DNA from: Opisthorchis felineus
Lineage: Eukaryota > Platyhelminthes > Trematoda > Opisthorchiida > Opisthorchiidae
DNA: 64,000 nucleotides
Direction of reading: 5' to 3'
NCBI GenBank assembly: GCA_004794785.1
Contig: SJOL01009403.1
Span: 846,304-910,303 of the forward strand
Under the pieces are notes generated by a model. The model saw nothing but the letters and a program-made list of their open reading frames with translations, was not told the DNA's origin and searched no databases. The position numbers and the translations under genes were made by a program. Shown piece by piece: positions 48,996 through 62,706 of the stretch (position 1 is its first letter; each line of letters begins with the position of its first letter).

Positions 48996-51900
48996 GTTCG
49001 CCATCCTTGCATATCCTTGGTAGTTCCGTGGTTTGATCCCCGTACATCTGACATTCTAGTCGAAGATGTTACCCGTAATTCACCACCGCACTCTGAACGC
49101 ATTTGAATTTTACACCTGAACAGGTGAACATATTTGCACTTGAGTGATGTGAGCGGAAAGTCCGACGCCTCGAACGACGACCCAGTACCATAACTTGGTT
49201 GTGCCGATCGACTGGCCCGCCAGTCAGGTAGCACCACAGACGCTTGAAGCCTGTTGGACACATTTCATTTCAGGTGATACTGGTTGCGGGATCTTGTAGA
49301 ATGTACACCCGCGGGATTCTCGGGATGATCCCGTCACATGATCCCGTCAGGGCCAAGGATATGCACCGCTGGTGAGCTCTAATAAGAGCGAAACTTGAGT
49401 AACCCCTTTGGTGTGGACTCTCCAGAATGATTGCGCCAGGATAGGAGGGCGGTCGTTCAAAAAATAGTAATGTGAGTATGCATTCTACAAAATCCCGCGA
49501 CCACCATCAGCCGAATAATAGGATTAGCCGAAGATGCGCGTCAAAAATCGCTTCAGACTTCTTAAATAATGAATGAAACGGGGGAGTGCTTGAGGTCGTT
49601 TGGGAGGTCTGGATAAGAAACTACGCGGCCACTAGTTAGCTGGATTCCGAATGGGTAAAACCGGTCAGGACTGATCGGCTACCACGAATTCACTCTATGC
49701 AAGTAAGAGAGCCTCCGGCTTATAGTTGGTGAAATTTAGGCAAGTGCAGCCTTTTATACAGCCCCATGCAGTGGGCCCACAAATAAAGGAGGGAGGGACC
49801 CAACTGGATGTGACGTTATGTGTTTGAGAAAGAGTCGGGGACATAGGCTGACAGTACAATGCCGGCCACAGTTGACAGAGAGAAGGGACAACTGACTACT
49901 AATGCCGAGAGGTTCATCTTTCCCTTTCAGGCAATTGCACCGAATGATCCGGACGGCCATACTGACCATCGATGAGCATATCCTCGGAGGGTTAAACGAA
50001 AAGGTGTGCTAACGCACAACCATTGCTTCAATCGCTGGAACTATGCGAATATGTTTCAACGGAACTAAATAGAAACCTGAAATGTAGGGGATTCTGTTGA
50101 TTCCTTAAACTGATGAGCTATTAATAGTGACGTTGTAGTTTGCCTAAATGTTGTCAGTGCTTAAAGATAGCGCAGTGGAAAATTACTCGTGTCCTCGAGC
50201 AATATCGGTTAATCCGTAGAATTGAATCAAATCAGCCGAACATTTAGATTGCTTCGTGGATAATAGGGTTCAAATTAACAGAGCGAAAACTGTACGTCTC
50301 AATATGTCGTACCCTTTTTTTGGTGTAGTATTCTAGTTGTCTTTGGAATGAAAAGAAAGTCAATATTAAAAGACATGCGCGACTAATCCTTCACTTGAAG
50401 GTGCCATCCATATCGTCCGGCCTCGGAACCGTTGTTGGTTTCAAGGGTATTTCCCAAATATGGGTGGGCTGAAAATCAAGCAGACCAAGCAGAAACCTAA
50501 GAAGGAAATATCTTTGTGGTATAAAGATCGCTCCGAAAACGTTGTGCACAGTGCTTACCTATGCCGTGGTTTCGAATTTGGGGCAACAAAGTACCCTTAT
50601 CTGCAGTCAAGACATTGTGTGTAGTCGCAAGGCTTGAGGGAATATGCCTGTTAACACAGAAGACGCCTCAAATTGGTCATCCGGCTTGTTTCGTAATCAC
50701 AAGGATTCCTCTTGTGAGCAAGGGCTTAGAAAAACCGTTCACTAAAAATACTTCATCTTCACATGCACTTGAATTCCACGAACTAGTACGGAATCTCTAG
50801 AGTAGTACCCTTTTCCCCTCCACTGCTGAATGTCGTTAGCTGAATTTTATCTGCACCTATACTGTTGCCCTTGATTGTTTTCTGTTGAAGAAAACTCTGG
50901 CAGATCAAGTATTATGTTATCCCTAACACATAGCTCTTCTCAGGTAGGATCCGTGAAACAAACGCTCACCACACTTTAAGAACTCAGCTGAATTAAAGGC
51001 CAGATGTGGTTTGAGATTTTAATAAGCTGGTCAAATTTTTAGGAAAGTAGGTCAATAATTTTTATGCGCAAATTGGGTGACCATTGTTCCGAATCATCAT
51101 TTCAGACAGGTCCTTGAAAAAACAGAGCTACGAAAGCCCTCGAAGATGTGCACACTAGCTGCGGCTTGGCTGGAAACACTTCGAGCGAAAATGCCCAGCA
51201 GCCGTGCAACTCGTCGCCAACCTTATCCTTATCAAAGTCGTCAACGGGACGAACCATCATTAGCATGACGGACCGTATACATGAGAGTGAACTGAGCCAA
51301 TAATATTTTACCTGAGCCCAGCTGATGTAAATTTTGGTGACTATTCAAGCGCACGCCAACGATGTCATTCAACCGTTGGTGGGCCTTGAAGCATTTCTCA
51401 AACAGTCATTGTTAGAGCGGAGTGCTAATTCTGGCTGCTCTGACAGGCTAATTATTGTGTTTGTTATAGGTGATATCAAACGTTCCCACCTGTTTCACTG
51501 GAAGGTTTATACAACGACAGAAGTTTATGCAAATGTGCGATGATATGACTCTTCACTTTCTAAAGTAATACTATTTATAGTGATCCAGTCTCCAGTAGTG
51601 AATACACAGATCAATTCGTATGATCCCTTCCTTTAGGCCTTCGACTGATCTAGGGGTGCCCTCATTTGCGAGAGGCGGACACACACTGTCTACCAAAAAC
51701 CGCAAGCCGTTCACGATTTGTATCCACACGAAAATGACCTGCATGTCCCTACGGAGGTTTGAACCCATATTCGGTTATTTACTACTCACCTTCCAATATC
51801 TGTCACACTAGATAATTTGTACAGTCGAATTACCATGGTTTCAAAGCATGTCCATATAATCTGCAGTCGACTCTGCAGTCCCGACTCAAGTTAATGTGTT

Positions 51901-53552
51901 TTCCAAGTCGTGCTATAGGGCTAGGCTAGTTAAACTAACCAGATATCTGAGCTCTAAGCGTCCCATTGCTCAGAAAATCAATAGATGCAGTCTGCGATCT
52001 CGGTAGAGCGGACGAGTCCATTTCCGCTTTGGAACGTGTCTGTTCTAACCTTGGTACGATAGGACTTCAAACAGAAAAGTGTAGTTAGGCACAATAACGC
52101 GAAATAAGGCAGTAACCTGGGTTAGTCCACTAGAAATTCTCGTACGGACGTGCATACTTCTGGTCATTGGCCTGGGGTCATTTTTCGAATGTAGTATACA
52201 GTCACTGGTTAACACAAACGTTACCGTTTGAAGTTAAATCATGTTACCTAGAACGTCAAAAATAAGAGTAATTTTCAGTTCACATTCACTCGTTCGTTAT
52301 ATTGTCCAGTGATGAAATTACCAACACTGTTCTTGGCTTCCATGAGGTTGAGCGAACTGCGAAATTTGCAGTGGTCTTTTCAGTTGCTGCGCTGTATTGT
52401 CAAGAGGTACTCCTGATTGTCCCAGGGACAATACTAACAATCGCTTTTTGTCGATAAGATCTTTGGTAATTTTTATCTGATTCCGTTAGGTGTGTGGAAC
52501 ATCGATCAACTGATATGCATGGAATGAACGGGTGAGAGGATGGCTCACCACTTTGAATGAAACATTGCGACAAAGCTTCCAAGCTACCCCGGGGTGGTGC
52601 ATCCTTGTCCACACGAGCGAGTCATCTGTTGTTTGATCACTCACTCAGACAAGTAAGTAGACCTAAGTAGAGCGACTCAGAACTCACAGAATTTAGAGCT
52701 TTCCCTTCTATCATGGAAATTCAAAATACACCACAGTAAGAACATGGATTACTAATTTTTTGTAATTCGCGATGAAAAGATAGACGTTACTGAAAATCGC
52801 ACATTTGGTCCGGAGAAGCTCAGTCCAAAAAGAAATACAAAATATTGGCAAACACGTTAAAATCCTATAAGGAGTAGATGTGATACCTTGTGTGGCAAGG
52901 GCACCACTTGCCCCGTATCAACACATTATTCGCCATACTCATCTGCGGCTCCAAGACAGGAAATCTGAATTTGGAATGAGTGCAATAGGTCTGACATATC
53001 TCCACTGGTGGGAACGTCAGTCTGAACACCTGATTATGTTTAAACGTTGTAAGTTTAAGCGTGGAGGTAGACGGAAGGATAACCCTACGAACGTGAACAC
53101 GTTGGGAATTTCTTGGACACAATGAACTTTTTTACTCGTGCCACAAATGCGGACATTTGGAGCAGAAACGTATTCCAGGAAGAGTAGGAGCAGGAGGAGA
53201 GAGAACGAATGGAAGTTGGTTATGTTGCTACCAGACTGCAAGATATTGCCTGGAGACACTTCATGTCGCATTGCAGTCCACTGGCCTTTATTGCTTCTTT
53301 GAAACTGTGGGGAGCACAAGCCAACCGGCAGCGCGAAGGAACCCTTGGACACATGATTAACTGCTGGGAAGTCCCACTCAAGTCGGTGTGCTTGCATCGC
53401 TTGTGATGAGGCCGATAATGCGCAAAAGGCATCCCATTTGGACAGAATAATAGCTTCCACTCAGGCAAGTGCTTGGCCGTGGTCCACCACATGAGCTGCG
53501 GCAGAGAAATTTGCGGAGAATGTTTGGGGAGGTTTGATGTACGTTCCGACTG
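48996..53552. other. No recognised gene
   Basis: Could hold the 3' part of the neighbouring gypsy element, but I found no integrase motif. A stretch around 49125-49150 (atatttgcacttgagtg) recurs near 60645-60665 as atatttgcatttgagtg, so some shared repeat is present. A possible single CxxC knuckle-like peptide (CHKCGHLEQK) lies near 53140-53170 but stands alone. Confidence 0.35.
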
Positions 53553-53969
53553 ATGTGGTCTGTCAGCCGCAAGGGGATATTCTTCCCTCAACAACGAGGC
53601 TTGGTGTGTATTTGTCTGTTTCGAAACAATTCCCCAAGGGATCTGCCCAGAGCGTCCCACAACTCCTTGTTGCATGTTCTCTGGAGACCTCTGTACGTCA
53701 TTCACCAGTTTCCGATGGGGCCGATCAGATTTCAGAGCAACATTAATTCGCAAAAGGCATTTGGAAAAGTGGCGGATTTGTTTCTGCGAGAAAAAAACAA
53801 TAATCTGGGCATCAATGAAACCACAAAGATTACTGATTATTGTGAGTTAAGAAAGGCATTCATTTATTCAGAAGAGCCTCAAGCCACTTACGTTGGTGAG
53901 ATAGTAGATGATGAAAAAGGGAAGTATACTAGTATCCAGGAGATAAATGCTTTCAGGAATGTGTTATGA
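53553..53969 (+). other. Unassigned 138-codon open frame
   Basis: The second half, from about 53745, is hydrophilic and acidic (KVADLFLREKNNNLGINETT, then EEPQATYVGEIVDDEKGK) and differs in composition from the Pro/Trp-rich first half. I recognise no domain. It may be a transposon-encoded fragment, a chance frame, or an exon. The opposite strand over the first half is also open, which weakens the case. Confidence 0.2.
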
Positions 53970-56900
53970 TGTGACAAATTGCCTATTTTAAGTAAAGTGG
54001 GAGCTATGAATATGAAAACATGCAAGTATGAATAATGGAAAGTTAGCCACTATAGTACCGATTGGAATTACAGTTGGTACTACACTATTTATAAGAAACC
54101 CCCAACTAAAGTTCGACCTTAAAGAGAAATTGCACATTATTGCGACCTACTTTTTCATCATATGGATAGTCGCCGCGCTCCAAATACCTCAATAATCAAG
54201 GATGAATAACTGTTCTGAGCGAAGAAACTCATTCCAAACACAGTGAATTTATTCAACGACAAGAAACAAATAATCAACATGCGAGATTCTACCAGCTTTA
54301 CACCTGCACCTGACCCCAGGACAAGACGGACTATACCTTGTTTAGGAAAAGCCACCCTGTGTTATTAACTTACCAGCATCACCGGTCTTCCGTTAATGTT
54401 GAAGCACAGATATCTTTTCGACTCATGATTTCGTAAATAGCCCAAAGTGACACCCTCGAAAGCGATCCATTCCCATTCAACTGTTAGAAAAACAATGCAT
54501 ACATGAATAAAACTGCATATTTCAAGAATGGTTTGTACCTAGCTAAGTAATTAGCCGGTGTTGAAAATGGGCTAAATGTCATTCAAGGATATGATGAGTA
54601 TGTATTTGCCACCTACTATGAAAACAGACCAAGCTCAGCAGAACAACCATTACTGGGACGTGAAATGATACATTTCTAGAGTCTACACTACTATCAGCTT
54701 ATGTGTCCTAGTACGTGACCACTTCGAGTGACATCACCTTTTAGCAGCCATGTGGAATTAGTCTCTGTTTTCTCAAAAAACATGCCACCTGTTTCTCAGC
54801 GAATTATCAAATTGCAGATGAACTTCCTGCTGGATCTGTGTGTCTGTTGAGCTGACTTAGAAGAATGACTACGCACAATTTACGGTAGAAAATGATAAGA
54901 TATGAATCCTCTCAGATGATGAAAACAAAAGTTGTTTTGCCTTACTCTGAGTTTCTATGCTACAGCAATAAAGTGAGGGCCAATTGCTAGTCCAAACTGA
55001 AGGATGAATGCAAACAATACGTAGAAGTCATACAACACGAAAGTAGAGCAGCGTAGAACAACGCATACCTGGCTACATTGTGAGGCTTGTTTATGACGGC
55101 CGATAGGTTATTCTGAATAATCAGCTGTTTAAGGAACATAATTAGTCACTTGAAGTGGGTGAAGGGTGACCAGCTGTTAAGCTGGCTAGCGAATATCTAC
55201 TTTGGCCTAAACAGGAAATAACACCTGACAATAATGAATGGTGTACCAGTTAGAATAGTGATCATCCCGTTGCAACTGGTTGCCGGCAACTCCACCTATC
55301 CGGTGCCTACGTGTATCTTTACCGAGTATGTATGAAGAAGTAAGTATGTGAGTAAGTATGAAGAAGTTATATGCTCTGAGTTAAAAATGCATGTCTTTCT
55401 ACATCAACCCATAAGCTAGACCAGGACTATGCAGTCTTGGTTGTGCTATCTCCTTTTGTTCAGCTGTACATACTAAATGTACCCCTTTAGCCGAAAAATC
55501 GAATGACATATGACGGCATTGGTTAATACCAGGATGAGACATATTAGTCAGTTAATTGGAGGTGTGGGGTAAGATCCTGTACTCTCCTCGCGGATCTGAA
55601 GAGATATCTCTTGCAACAATAATACCAGAGGCATCGCAAAATAAACAACCAGAAACCTGCGGCCTCACCTCTGGCTCAACTTGTCTCTTAATAGCGCAGA
55701 AACGTCCCCATCAGCATCATCTCTCCCGTAGGAAATTCCATGGTGACCATGTCAAATTCTAAATTTACATTCCAGTAAACTGTGACGTAAACTGTTTGTC
55801 AGCTAAATTAGGCGTTGATTTTGAGAACTTGTGGATTCGGGTCTCCTCTACTCTGACCACTTACGCTGTTTGTCTGAAAATATCCACAGACTAGCCAGTA
55901 ATTCCTGAAAATCCAGAAGTTTGCGAGTATCTGGGCAGTTATCTCTCGAAATTGACCCCTTCAAAGAAAGTCCCTGAAAACCTTGTTTTCAGGATTTCAT
56001 GGATTTATCTTTCGCTCGATCAGTCCAACCTTGTAACTCGTGGTGCAGCCTGCCTGCATTCTCGGTTTAAAACCATGCCGCAGCCACACAGCAAACTGCT
56101 AAGTTACAAATAGAAGTGTAGCCACCTAAAAATTTGAGCGTCAAACCCTTCTGTCTGGTGCACACAAGCAGTGCTACGAATGAACTATGGTATTTAGAAT
56201 CTCTGTCTAGATCCGCCGTAGAAATGAACTTGGGCACCCTGAATGAGTAAAGGACTCAGTGCAACATCACAATAAGGATTGTTCTCTCTAGGTCTTTTCC
56301 GTGTCTCTTAAGAACGATTCGGCCTACACTGTAGCCAGCCTACAGCCAGTTTTGACATTCTTCAGTGAACGGAACTTCCACACGGGAATTTCTCGCCTCC
56401 CGAATTGCACACCAACTTTCTGTCAACATCCAGCTAATGATGGCCGGTTTGCTAAAACAACTGTGTCCGCAAAACCTAGGTGAACTTTCCAGCCCGGTGC
56501 GAACGTATGGACTAACCTCGTCTGATTCGGAATGCAGAATGCACTGAGACAAAGTATTTGGATGGACAGTGGCCTTTTAATGTTGCGGTATTTCAGCAAT
56601 GAAATATCCCGAAACAAAAGTTTGGCTCGTCTCCCTAAGGTTACAGCAGCAGCAAACTGTCCGTGGAGTTTTAGGCCAAATTTATTTGTTGTTGATTCCC
56701 ACGCAATGGAACTGATCACTTATTCTGATTGGAAACAAGCGTGGTTGAGGCGAAAGATTGCAAACGTGATCTGTAGAACGCGAAACGAGCAGATGCGTAT
56801 GAGCAGCCCCTTCCAGTTCGCTGGTTTGAAAGCTCCAGATCCAGAGGAAAACGATCAGAATAACTAGATGCACATACAACGAAACCAAGGGGAACAGGTT

Positions 56901-57649
56901 TTCACCAGGCACTGAGAAAAATCTTAAGTCAGGTTTGCATATCCCTACTGCCACAAATATCCAAATGCAAACGGCCACACAGAAGCCATTAACCGTTTTT
57001 AGTTGTCTATTGCAGCACAGTGGACCTGAAAACGTGCAAAATTCAAGCCAATCAAATGCACAATTGAAATGAAATTCTTGTAATGACCCTTAGAAAAGGT
57101 TAGTCAGCGATTTCCGTCATATAACAAATGAGCAGGCTCTTCTATGATGTGCATTGCATGTTCTGCTTATTTGTGCCTAATAAATTCAAACGTATTTGCA
57201 GGTGCAGTTGAGGTAACGGTTGAATGTGGTCTTAAGCAAGGGGGTGCTTGAGAACACTTAAGTCAACCGGCTTCATGAGTTCTGTTCAGAGAATTTGTCA
57301 ATCATTTTCTTTCGGAAGGGATGGAGCCTCTCACTGTGAGCGTCAAACAGGTCACAATATTTGGAGTTGTTTGTTTTAGCTATTTCTCCATTTAGCCATT
57401 TCGTTTGATGAACGGTTCTGGGTTATTACTGTTTTGCAGGACAATCTGCGATAAGTTCTGCCATTCTAGTCGCAGAACTTCACAAGATATCTGAAAAAGC
57501 CCAATGCTGTATAAACCAAGCGAGTCAGCGAAAACGAAGCATAACATGCATGGTTTGCACTCAGACAAAAACTGTGAATGTTATATTACTGACCAATTCA
57601 TCAAACAAACTACAAACTACAAACTGTGCACCGAGAGATCGATTGACAT
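53970..57649. other. No recognised gene
   Basis: Short frames only. A minus-strand frame at 56423-56719 contains LGFADTVVLANRPS, which weakly resembles the FADD-VL motif of non-LTR reverse transcriptases but lacks the second catalytic Asp and other supporting blocks. Confidence 0.35.
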
Positions 57650-57930
57650 GCCTGATTTATGGCCAGCAGGCGAAAGTTTCAAGGTTTTCTCACTTGTGTT
57701 CACACAAGAACCCATGGTTTGAATCAAATGAACCCTTACAGAAGGTGCACTTGGTTATTCTGACCTTGAACAAATATCATAACATCGTCGAGGAATATAT
57801 ACGGATGGATGTCTACTATATGCGCTTCACAATGAGTTGCTAGCTTCAGCATAAAACTAGCCTTAGTTTGTTTCAAGACGGTCAAGCAACTGGAGGATAA
57901 AAGCACTATTTTAAATTCCAACTAGGAGAG
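57650..57930 (-). mobile_element. Possible LTR-retrotransposon reverse transcriptase remnant 3
   Basis: The minus-strand frame reads HPYIFLDDVMIFVQGQNNQV then HLL. FLDDV (at about 57780-57795) fits the Y/F-x-DD catalytic motif, and the spacing to FIxFKPWVLV downstream, across stops, resembles the F-RF--WGL step of gypsy pol. Upstream SFMLKLA could be the motif-4 end. Only this short block supports the call. Confidence 0.45.
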
Positions 57931-60900
57931 GATGTATTCAACTACAACACAATACTAGGTGTTTTACCTGGTCATCAGAACAACTCTTGTGCAAAAATCG
58001 CTCTGCGAATAGGAACAGAAACATTAAAAAGTTGGGTAGCAGTGAAAACATTCTTCCTTCGTAAAAAAGCACATACAGAATGTAATGTAACAGATAACAC
58101 TACATTGAAAGTTTGACATTTCAACACGGGCTTCTGTTGCTAGCTTGTGGCTTCACTAACAAGAATCCGAGAAAGCATAACGTCACATTCGGCTTTCGGT
58201 GAACCTATAGATATAGCTTGCAATGTGCCAGGAATAAAGATAACGCCAAAAGATATCGCGGTGATCCTGTTTTATACAGTGCTCCTTTTGCAGACTGGAT
58301 ATGTGGAAATGTTATTTTTAGAATTGTGGGGGAAAATTACCGTATGCATCAAGAGGGTTCCTGTTATTTGTACAAACCAAATGGGCTTTCTCCTGATCGC
58401 TCAAGTAACCACGCGATGTGGGATTGTAAAATCGATAAACTGGATAAGCCATAGATTGATCCGTTTGTGTAGCAAGCAGCAGGCTTTCAGTGGCTGTTTG
58501 TCTTTCTTGGGAGAGACGTCTGAAACTTGACCCTGATTTCTCAGAAGCACGTCGCTGAGGTTTGCGTAGAAAAGTAGAAGGATATTCCTGACTCTTGAAA
58601 TGTCTATCATGCCCCCGGCAATCCCTTCCACCATATCTTACGCACATTCCTGGAGAAGGTCCAAGTTTCGTGGACATCTGAATAAAGACGAAAATAATAT
58701 GAGAAATTGAATTCAGGTGTAGGGATAAAGAACAAAGGCAACTCAGTTTTGCCATATTCTTTCTGTTCTTTTCCGTTTTTTCCGCTTTTTTCAACTACAG
58801 AAAATATTACATTATCTGTCACCGGCAGCAAATGAACATCAGTTTAAAATAATCCGCTGGAAGTAAGCAGATGCACCTAGTAACCTATGTCCCTACCATT
58901 CAACCCTAGCCAATACAAGAACTAGTACGTGACTGGAGAGGGGCAACAGTGACAGTCAGTTCCAAATAGAGATAACCTCCTCAGCTATGAACGCAGTCTG
59001 GCTCCACGGTAAATCCCAGAGCTGAAGGCAGTATCAGAAACTCGGAGTGCAGCGAAGGGTCTGAACTTTCAAAGAGGACAGCATCCGGTCAGAGCACTAC
59101 GGTTGTTCACCCTGTGTATCTCGCTTGATAACATCATGGCCTTGTGCATCAACGACATCCTTTCAATTCTTCTTAGTCACGGTCTTGGATTCAGGCTCCT
59201 TCTTGCGCTGCTGCGCTTGCAATGTTTATACATAGGAATGCTTTTTTCCGACGAAGATGGAGCTACTAAATTACGCATAAGTAGTTTGGTGATCCTGGGT
59301 TTCTGATCACCCTAATTCGGAAAATCTGCAGGAAATGGAGCAAATTCTGCCACAGAAGACACGACAAGCGCCCTGAAGACAAAACCACTAAAAAACAACA
59401 AAACATGTCATCCAAACCCCTTCTCGCGTCTGTTTTTTACAGAGGGGATAACACTCGAGCTGTGCGAAAAATACCAACAGCTATTTCGGAATGCCTGAGG
59501 TGGTACAAATGCCCATTACCGATTGTGACAAGGATTATTCAGTGAAACTTCTCATTACGGGGAATAAAATCCGCAACGCCTGACACGTTCTCAAGAGTTT
59601 TTTGAGTATGTATTCTTCGGTAAAATTATACGAGTGTACTATTTTTCAACGCAGCTTGAAAAAAGTGAAATAATCTCTATCCACTTTGCGATTACGAAAA
59701 CCTCAGAGAAACGCACCAAGAGAAATGTCCCGGACAATCCGTAGGATCACCGTCACCTACTAATTGAGGTGAATATTTTTGCACACTGGAATGCCCATTG
59801 CCCATACAGGCAGCATATCTAATTGATCACAAACCGCGAGAAGAATAAAACCGAGAGAAGAATAAAACCGATCGCAATTCTTTTCAGCGATACATCTACT
59901 GCCATTTACCTCGTCAGGTTTTACACCCTTGCTTGGACCTTGGTACCTTCGCAGTAGCTCCACCTTTGTGTTATCTAAATATTACATGACAGGCTGGATA
60001 ATACAAGACAAAATGCAACCATATTACTCGAAAATGAGCAGGCAAAACAAGCAGTACCAAGCTAAATCCTCGGTAACCCAGGGCACCAAGACTATGGATA
60101 GGATGATCCACTCCAACAAGCTGGTAACCATAGTAGACATTCAGAACTCAAGTCCTGTATTTTTCAAAGTGAAAGCTTCAAGACTATGTTGATCCACCAG
60201 GTCTGCATTGTGAACTAGATACCAACGGTTCCTGCCGAATACAAGGCCCTGATAATAACGATGCAGACATGATCAACATACGACCAACGTTATTTTGCTG
60301 TGAAACAGCTGTGGTGGTCGAGACACTGAGAAGTTACACGCACCTTTGCCCACACTTAGTTCGGAGATAAAGAAACGCGGCTGGACACAAAAGGACAATG
60401 AAGAAGGAAAATAATAAATTATCCACAATGAGGCAAACGCCATATAAGAAGCTCCAGACTCTTTAGGACTTCACTTGCGAAAAGCTGAACATTCACTAAT
60501 TCGTCTTTTGCCCAACACAACCGACAGAGCAGCTGACCTCAACAAGTAGAATCAAGTAGAATCGGGTAAATTCTAGTTGCTACAAAGGACGCGGTCATGC
60601 TGAGTTTTTCGTTCAGGTAACAAGAACAGCGATACTGTCAACGTGCATATTTGCATTTGAGTGGTGCAGTTGACAACAGAAAAACCCCTTGAAAAGTATC
60701 TGAGTCATGTTGACCACCACTCCGTGGGTGGTTCAATGGACATGGCAGTTTTCCATTAATTGGATGAGGCCAACATGAGCTGCGGTTCTATTTTGTACTG
60801 CACACTCTTCAAGTGCTTCAATTGGTATGCAACAGAACAGTGAAATACTCACTAGACTCACGATGCGAGCAACCTTCAGAATAACCAAGCCGATTATACA

Positions 60901-61337
60901 GAATAAGAAAATCCACGATCTGAAAGAGAAAAAAGTATGTTGGAAATTCAGGACGTAGCATACTCATGAGAAGGATATCATAAAGAGAGATTCAGTCCAG
61001 TTTGATTGACACCAATATAATCTGCAGGTGATTCGGTTTCGCCAATTACGTTCGTCAGTAGTCATTGTTTAGAGATAACCAGGACGAAGCAAAAATACCG
61101 TGTATCGATTGCTAAAAGTTTACCGATTTTACTGCCACATTAAATGGATCCCCTACGCGATGGAACATAACTTATTTGTCGGTAATAGTAGGACTATTTT
61201 TAATGTTAATGCTGTCTGCATTGACTTTCACTAAATTTCATGGATGCCCAACCTATTTCCCCGGCAGTGGCTTACATACATACTGCCACAATAGAAGCAA
61301 CTAACCTGTTGACGAAATACACTGATTTGCAAACTAA
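57931..61337. other. No recognised gene
   Basis: Frames at 58147-58530 and 59929-60192 (plus) have no recognisable domain. A perfect 17-base tandem duplication (gagaagaataaaaccga twice, 59838-59871) is present. No RNA gene or further repeat was defined. Confidence 0.35.
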
Positions 61338-61690
61338 TTTAGTTCTAACGGGAGGCACATCTGGATCCCACCTGAACCTATAGTTTATGATATTCTTCAA
61401 CAGAATGTGTTACGTTAAGAAGGCATGATCCGATATCTCGAATATTGTGCTAACATCCTTGTGAAGGAGATTTATTTGAGGAGCGTCATATACAGGAGAT
61501 TGGAACCAAAGTACTTTGCCAGCGGGCTCACTTTGCTAATTTCGTACAGTTTGGGTTGGAGCAGAACGTAAGGTTGACGAAAACTCTGGGACGGTGCCTA
61601 CCTGATGTGATCCAAGAAAAATGGAACCGGTTGTGAGCTGTCGAAGAGTTTCCATCAACCATGTAAGCAGTATTCTGTCAAGTAACTAAT
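61338..61690 (+). repeat. Dispersed repeat family B, copy 3
   Basis: Contains the left block (ctaacgggaggcacatctgg, ttatgatattcttcaacag, gaatgtgtta) and the right block (ggagcagaacgtaaggttga, cggtgcctacctgatg, gagctgtcgaagag), collinear with 4497-4830. The right block reads LEQNVRLTKTLGRCLPD, with a TGA interrupting the WNRL-AVEEF part. Confidence 0.65.
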
Positions 61691-62644
61691 TTGCTGCTTG
61701 CATCTGTAAGCGCGTTCAGGCATGTTGTTCATGCACGTCCATCGCCACTGATATTGGTTATTGAGAGGTTGGTTTTCATCAAAACCTAGTTTAGCTGCTC
61801 AGCGGCAGTGTAATATTGACTAGCCATATTAAACACTTGTAAAATCTGATTCTGCCTGAAACAGCTTTTTTTATTCACGAGGTTACAAAAACCGTTAGTT
61901 TACACCGTGAACTAGCAGTTTAAAAGGTCATTGTTGATACAGTCCCATCTTCTTCCGAGCATTTGTTTGTTTATTCTTCTATATATCCAGATATCACGTC
62001 CGGCAACCAACTGGGAAAAGTTTTGCTTGGTCCTATTATCACGTCTAAGTTGAATGGTTGTCGGGTAGCTACGTGGACAGTACTAACAAAAACCACTACG
62101 CACATCACGTCATAAGTGATCAGGATAGCAATGGGTGGTCTGCTGTTCATTCCGCACAAACTGCGGTTGCATTTCACCACCCGGTAATTAATCAACTGGC
62201 CAGACATGAGGTCAGACTGTCTGCAACTAGGCCCTTTGGTCCAGGCACGCCAGCAACGTGCCGGTAACGTAAGACCACTTACAATCCCGTACTGAGTGAA
62301 ATCTAGACAGCGCGCCCCCGCTAGAGGACAGCCGTTACTAAGACCACAACGCCCATATAACCGGTGTCCAGTGCACTTCAACCTACACAAATTTATCTGT
62401 AAATTTGGTAAACTATTCACTGCTTCGTAGTTTCCACTGATAGATTGTCGCGGCTAATCTTTGGAAGAGTGGAAAATTTACTTGTCAAACAATTTAGCTT
62501 ACGGTCTGGAAAGGAAGCTTTAAAACGCTTCTGGTTAATCTGTGAATGCAGCAAGAACCGAGATGAGAGGGTGCATATTCACAAGAGACCGGAGGGGGTT
62601 ATCAATCCCGTCTGTGATTGTAAGAGATACGGATGCGTGAAACT
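61691..62644. other. No recognised gene
   Basis: A 149-codon minus-strand frame (61971-62420) overlaps plus-strand frames and has no recognised domain or splice support. Confidence 0.35.
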
Positions 62645-62706
62645 TTGGATGCATCTTCACCATCGACAGCATGACATCAGTGTTCAACACCGATGCTTCG
62701 CTGCCG
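62645..62706 (-). repeat. ATC-tailed dispersed repeat, copy 3
   Basis: On the plus strand, catcttcaccatcgacagca then tgacatcagtgttcaacacc and gatgcttcgctgccg. It matches 27093-27150 almost base for base over the unique part, with a shorter ATC run. Confidence 0.75.

Noticed and set aside
56423..56719. Minus-strand LGFADTVVLANRPS as a LINE catalytic motif
   Set aside because: The second Asp of the FADD motif is missing and flanking RT motifs are absent.
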